A DNA stretch of 7,243 bases from NCBI GenBank assembly GCA_028867235.1, contig JAGWGS010000067.1, positions 1 through 7,243 on the forward strand. Reading direction: 5' to 3'. The stretch's first letter is position 1. Each line of letters begins with the position of its first letter. A model generated the notes under the pieces. It was not told the origin of the DNA. It ran no database searches and worked only from the letters and a program-made list of their open reading frames with translations. Made by a program: the position numbers and the translations under genes. This document shows positions 4,447-7,243 of the stretch, piece by piece. Source of the stretch: Nitrososphaerota archaeon (GTDB lineage: Archaea; Thermoproteota; Nitrososphaeria; Nitrososphaerales; Nitrosopumilaceae).

Positions 4447-5304
4447 TTGAAACAAGAATATCTGGTATCAATTGTGCCTAAACCATTTGTAAAATGGGCT
4501 GGAGGTAAAAGGCAACTTTTACCTGTTATATCAAATCACATTCCAAGTAAATTTGAGAGATATTGTGAACCGTTTCTAGGTGGAGGTGCGGTATTCTTTT
4601 CTCTTGTCCTAAAAGAAAGAAAGACGAAATGGTTCTTGTCTGATCTTAACTCAGATCTTGTACTGTCATATGTGACAATCAGGGACAAGGTACAGGAACT
4701 CATTTCTTCACTTGAGGTTCACGCTGAAAATTATGCAAAAAATTCCAGTGTATATTATTACAAGATAAGAGAAATCAATCCCAAACATGATGTTGATAAG
4801 GTTTCACGGCTCATATTTTTGAACAAAACATGCTTCAATGGATTATACCGTGTAAATAGCAAAGGGAAATTCAACGTTCCAGTTGGCAGATACGTAAATC
4901 CTAACATTGTAAACAAGGAAAATCTCCTTGAGGTAAGTAAAATACTGCAATCAAAAGACATTTCCATAAAATGTCAGGATTTTGAAGATGCTTTACATAC
5001 AGTAGGGCATGGAGATTTTGTTTATCTTGATCCGCCATACCAACCTGTTAGCTCTACTGCAAGTTTCACAAGCTACACTGATAGTGATTTTGATTTCAGT
5101 GATCAGAGGAGACTGTACGATAAATTCAAGGCGCTTGACAAAAAAGGTGTCAAGGTGTTATTGTCAAATTCTCACTCTGAAGATATAATTGAGTTGTTCA
5201 AAGAGTTTTCAGATGGTATAATAGAAATTAATGCAAATAGATTCATCAATTCTGTTTCCCAAAAGAGGACAGGGCACACTGAATTGTTAATCAAGAACTA
5301 CTGA
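4447..5304 (+). CDS. DpnM/Dam-like N6-adenine DNA methyltransferase (D12 class)
   Basis: The product transfers a methyl group from S-adenosylmethionine to adenine N6 in DNA. It shows the D12-class motifs in order: PFVKWAGGKRQLLP (residues 13-26), the AdoMet loop EPFLGGGAVFF (41-51), NKTCFNGLYRVNSKGKFNVP (126-145) followed by VGRY, and catalytic DPPY (195-198) followed by FTSYT. The block NGLYRVNSKGKFNVP.GRY plus the KRQLLPVI and FTSYT segments resemble DpnM of the DpnII system and E. coli Dam as I remember them, so GATC is the likeliest target, though unproven. The 285-residue length is normal for the family and all motifs look intact. The longest start is TTG at 4447, immediately preceded by an in-frame stop; GTG at 4474 is a credible alternative because it lies after the predicted transcription start and still keeps motif PFVKW. 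No restriction endonuclease gene is recognisable beside it. The next gene follows closely on the same strand. Confidence 0.93.
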   Translation: MKQEYLVSIVPKPFVKWAGGKRQLLPVISNHIPSKFERYCEPFLGGGAVFFSLVLKERKTKWFLSDLNSDLVLSYVTIRDKVQELISSLEVHAENYAKNSSVYYYKIREINPKHDVDKVSRLIFLNKTCFNGLYRVNSKGKFNVPVGRYVNPNIVNKENLLEVSKILQSKDISIKCQDFEDALHTVGHGDFVYLDPPYQPVSSTASFTSYTDSDFDFSDQRRLYDKFKALDKKGVKVLLSNSHSEDIIELFKEFSDGIIEINANRFINSVSQKRTGHTELLIKNY

Positions 5305-5343
5305 ATAAACAACATATGTTCATAAGATAGAATAAAATCAAAG

Positions 5344-5907
5344 GTGTCTTTTGATTTGTCTATGTTGTCTTCTGGTAAGAGATCTCAAGCCCTCCAAATG
5401 GCAAAAAACCTTAGCATTGAACTACTGGATGATACTCGTTCATTGCATGAAATATTGGAATCTTGCAAAAACCTATGTAAACTAATTGGAATATCTGAGG
5501 AGACTTCTTGGCTTGATCTTGAGACTAGTGGATATCTTGTGCGATATAAAACAAGAGATGAATTATACTTGAATCTCCCTCCCTATAGGAAAACATCTTG
5601 GAAATTTTATGATCTATATGGGAATCTGATAACTTTATCACCTGATATGTTGACTTTTTTTGGCAGGTCCACAATTTATCATCCAGTTAAGGAACTAGAA
5701 AATTCAGGTAAGATAATAGTTGAAAGCAGATTTTTGGATCAGTTCAATAAATTTATGGCTGAACATGGCACCGATCATGTTTCAAGAAGCCTCAAAATTC
5801 ATGAGGCTCGAATCACTGATGATGAAATAAAGCAGATCCTTGAGGGAATAAAAAAACAAACCCAATATTTGCTTGATATGATGATTTCTATTCTGGAAAC
5901 AGAATAG
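5344..5907 (+). CDS. AbiTii-like protein paired with the methyltransferase
   Basis: The product is about 181-187 residues and soluble. Its first 85 residues resemble the AbiTii family (abortive-infection-associated): LLDDTRSLHEILESCKNLCKLIGIS, then SWLDLETSGY, then LPPYRK ahead of a FYDLYGN segment. This follows the family pattern of a helix pair, W...E..GY, and P.YR before a G-containing strand. That pattern is recalled, not searched. The remainder is mixed, with a helical C-terminus (about 155-187). There is no membrane segment and no PD-(D/E)XK nuclease motif that I can identify. The gene begins 39 bp after the methyltransferase stop on the same strand, so the two may be co-transcribed. 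Start codon choices are GTG 5344, TTG 5356 and ATG 5362; AGGTG at 5342-5346 could serve as a ribosome-binding site for TTG 5356, or the GTG could itself be the start. Its molecular activity is unknown; a phage-defence role is inferred from family and neighbour. Confidence 0.65.
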   Translation: MSFDLSMLSSGKRSQALQMAKNLSIELLDDTRSLHEILESCKNLCKLIGISEETSWLDLETSGYLVRYKTRDELYLNLPPYRKTSWKFYDLYGNLITLSPDMLTFFGRSTIYHPVKELENSGKIIVESRFLDQFNKFMAEHGTDHVSRSLKIHEARITDDEIKQILEGIKKQTQYLLDMMISILETE

Positions 5908-6055
5908 GGTTTACCGTTTATCAACATGTGATGAAAAGTTAATCTGTTAGTTTCGCCATATTATATCATTCAAAATATAGCACATCTTCCTAGTCATCAG
6001 ATACTATTAGCTAGTATGCTCTGTTCAAAAATAATGTATTCTTGGAATGAAGATG

Positions 6056-6063
6056 TGATGAGG
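6056..6063 (+). promoter_or_regulatory. Possible ribosome-binding site of the kinase-like gene
   Basis: TGATGAGG ends ten bases before the ATG at 6074, so its GAGG can pair with the 16S rRNA 3' end. A TATA-like AAAATAATGT stretch (about 6027-6037) would start transcription close to it, giving a short-leader message rather than the leaderless type predicted for the amo genes. Confidence 0.35.
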
Positions 6064-6073
6064 AATTTTTCAT

Positions 6074-7243
6074 ATGAATAGTTTTACTCAAATTGGAGGA
6101 TTGATGCTTGCGATACTTGGAATTGCAATTACAGCTTATGGCTTGAACATTCATGAATCATTTTCAATTCATGCATTTTCCCTTGGTATAGTATCTATTG
6201 CAACAGGAGGTCTTATTGTATTGCTGGGGAAGAGACAGAATCCACTCATAATTCCAAGATATGAAATAGAATCTAAAATTACCAATTCTGATACTGATTC
6301 TATAAAATATCGAAATATCTATGAAGGTTCACCTGTATTACAAAGAACTGTAAATACTTCAGGAATAATACTTGAATGTAATCAGGTATATGTTAAAAAT
6401 TTTGGATATTCAAAAAATGATGTAATTGGAAAATCTCTCTTTGAACATACTGCAGAACAAAGCATGGACGATATGAAAAGAACATTTGAAACTTGGAAAA
6501 AATCTGGAAGAGTAGAAAATATCGAAATATGGTTCAAAAGAAAAGATGGTTCTATCTTTCCTGGATTGATTAGTGCTAATAATATTTATGATGAAAAAGG
6601 TAAACTAATAGGCAGTAATACTGCAATAAGAGATGTATCTGAAATCTACAAAGCGCATCATGTTTTGGCAGAAAATGAGAAACAAAAGATTCAACTTGAT
6701 GAATTAAAAAAGATAGATGCTACAAAAGAAGAATTCTATATGATATTTGCAAAAGAATGTCAAATTCCAATGGAACCTATTAAGAAATACATTACAATTC
6801 TGCTAGGTGCTTCATCTGGAAATCTAAATAAAATACAATCTGAGGCGGCAAGTGAAATTTATGACAATGTTGCAAAACTAGAACAGTTAATGCGTGACAT
6901 TATAGATGTACAAAAACTCAATAGTAATACCATGAAATTCATAAAAGAAAAATTCAATGTATCTATTTTCATGAATGACATAATGAAATTATGCATGCCC
7001 ATGATGCATGACAAAAAGATTGAATTTGTGAATTCTGTTAATATGGAAAAATCCATAACGAGTGATAAAAATAAACTACGTGAGGTTTTCTATAATCTAA
7101 TACAAAATGCAGTTGATTTTGTGCCTACAAAGGAGGGGCGAATTGAGATAGGCGCCAAAGAGGAGGGCAGTTCTATTGTATTTTATGTAAAAGACAATGG
7201 TATTGGAATAATGGAGAAGAAGAAAGATTTTGTCTTTAAAAAA
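6074..7243 (+). CDS. PAS-domain histidine-kinase-like sensor lacking the H-box histidine (partial, runs off the window)
   Basis: The first 390 residues are present and the frame is open to the window end. Two membrane helices (about 7-25 and 35-52) with a very short loop come first. A PAS domain follows (about 78-192: GIILECNQVYVKNFGYSKNDVIGKS, FKRKDGSIFPG, DEKGKLIGSNTAIRDVSE), then a coiled-coil linker (about 193-218). The DHp-like region has KEEFYMIFAKECQIPMEPI (218-236). It aligns with the usual K[DE]EF...SHEL+TPL H-box, but the phospho-acceptor His is Lys227 and the following L+TPL is CQIPM. The ATPase domain starts normally: N-box REVFYNLIQNAVDF (336-349; Asn341, Asn345) and G1 box DNGIGI (374-379). 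The rest of the ATP lid lies beyond the window. It may be a pseudokinase or partner subunit sensing a signal through PAS; the short extracytoplasmic loop argues against a large external ligand domain. The region is visibly more AT-rich than the amo genes. Confidence 0.85.
   Translation, partial: MNSFTQIGGLMLAILGIAITAYGLNIHESFSIHAFSLGIVSIATGGLIVLLGKRQNPLIIPRYEIESKITNSDTDSIKYRNIYEGSPVLQRTVNTSGIILECNQVYVKNFGYSKNDVIGKSLFEHTAEQSMDDMKRTFETWKKSGRVENIEIWFKRKDGSIFPGLISANNIYDEKGKLIGSNTAIRDVSEIYKAHHVLAENEKQKIQLDELKKIDATKEEFYMIFAKECQIPMEPIKKYITILLGASSGNLNKIQSEAASEIYDNVAKLEQLMRDIIDVQKLNSNTMKFIKEKFNVSIFMNDIMKLCMPMMHDKKIEFVNSVNMEKSITSDKNKLREVFYNLIQNAVDFVPTKEGRIEIGAKEEGSSIVFYVKDNGIGIMEKKKDFVFKK

Noticed and set aside
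5344..5907. A DpnII/MboI-type restriction endonuclease as partner of the methyltransferase
   Set aside because: The protein is shorter than I would expect for such an enzyme, has no PD-(D/E)XK-like motif I can identify, and its N-terminal half fits the AbiTii pattern better.
6859..7056. 65-codon minus-strand open frame inside the kinase-like gene
   Set aside because: The plus-strand frame has clear PAS, N-box and G1 motifs throughout; the minus-strand frame is a shadow.
1..7243. Insertion sequence, integrase or attachment-site boundaries around the methyltransferase pair
   Set aside because: I found no transposase or integrase frame, no tRNA gene and no flanking direct repeats, so mobility of this pair is not supported by the sequence.

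Overview
The window comes from an ammonia-oxidising archaeon (Nitrososphaerota/Thaumarchaeota). The evidence is a complete archaeal ammonia monooxygenase locus (amoB, amoC, amoX, amoA), low-GC DNA, strong archaeal TATA boxes placed so that the amo messages should be leaderless, and pyrimidine-rich archaeal terminators. The order B-C-X-A and the protein sequences fit group I.1a and its relatives. From memory, the AmoA resembles acidophilic Nitrosotalea-type sequences more than Nitrosopumilus; that genus-level guess is tentative.

Layout. Positions 1-1056 hold a 70-aa two-helix basic membrane protein and a membrane-anchored extracytoplasmic beta-sandwich (ConA/LamG-like) protein. Positions 1057-1357 look empty apart from a weak promoter. 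A 92-aa three-helix membrane protein (1358-1636) converges on amoB (minus strand, 1694-2260). A 254-bp AT-rich divergent region separates amoB from amoC. amoC, amoX and amoA follow on the plus strand, each with its own TATA box about 27 bp before its ATG and its own T-rich 3' end. The AMO genes therefore look like independently initiated, mostly monocistronic units, although they encode one membrane complex: AmoB carries the periplasmic copper site, AmoC the membrane metal ligands, and AmoA and AmoX are further membrane subunits.

Downstream of amoA the character changes to accessory or defence DNA. There is a DpnM/Dam-like N6-adenine methyltransferase (expected target GATC) with no recognisable restriction enzyme. 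It is followed after about 40-55 bp by a 180-190-aa protein resembling the AbiTii abortive-infection-associated family. The window ends inside a two-helix/PAS/histidine-kinase-like gene whose H-box histidine appears to be lysine.

The observations most worth a second look are: (1) a perfect 19-bp palindrome upstream of the amoA TATA box, part of three GATCT sites spaced exactly 11 bp apart, next to a gene for a probable GATC methyltransferase; (2) the orphan methyltransferase plus AbiTii-like pair; (3) the kinase-like protein lacking its phospho-acceptor histidine; (4) a near-identical terminator element behind both amoA and amoB. Functional links between methylation and amoA are inference only.
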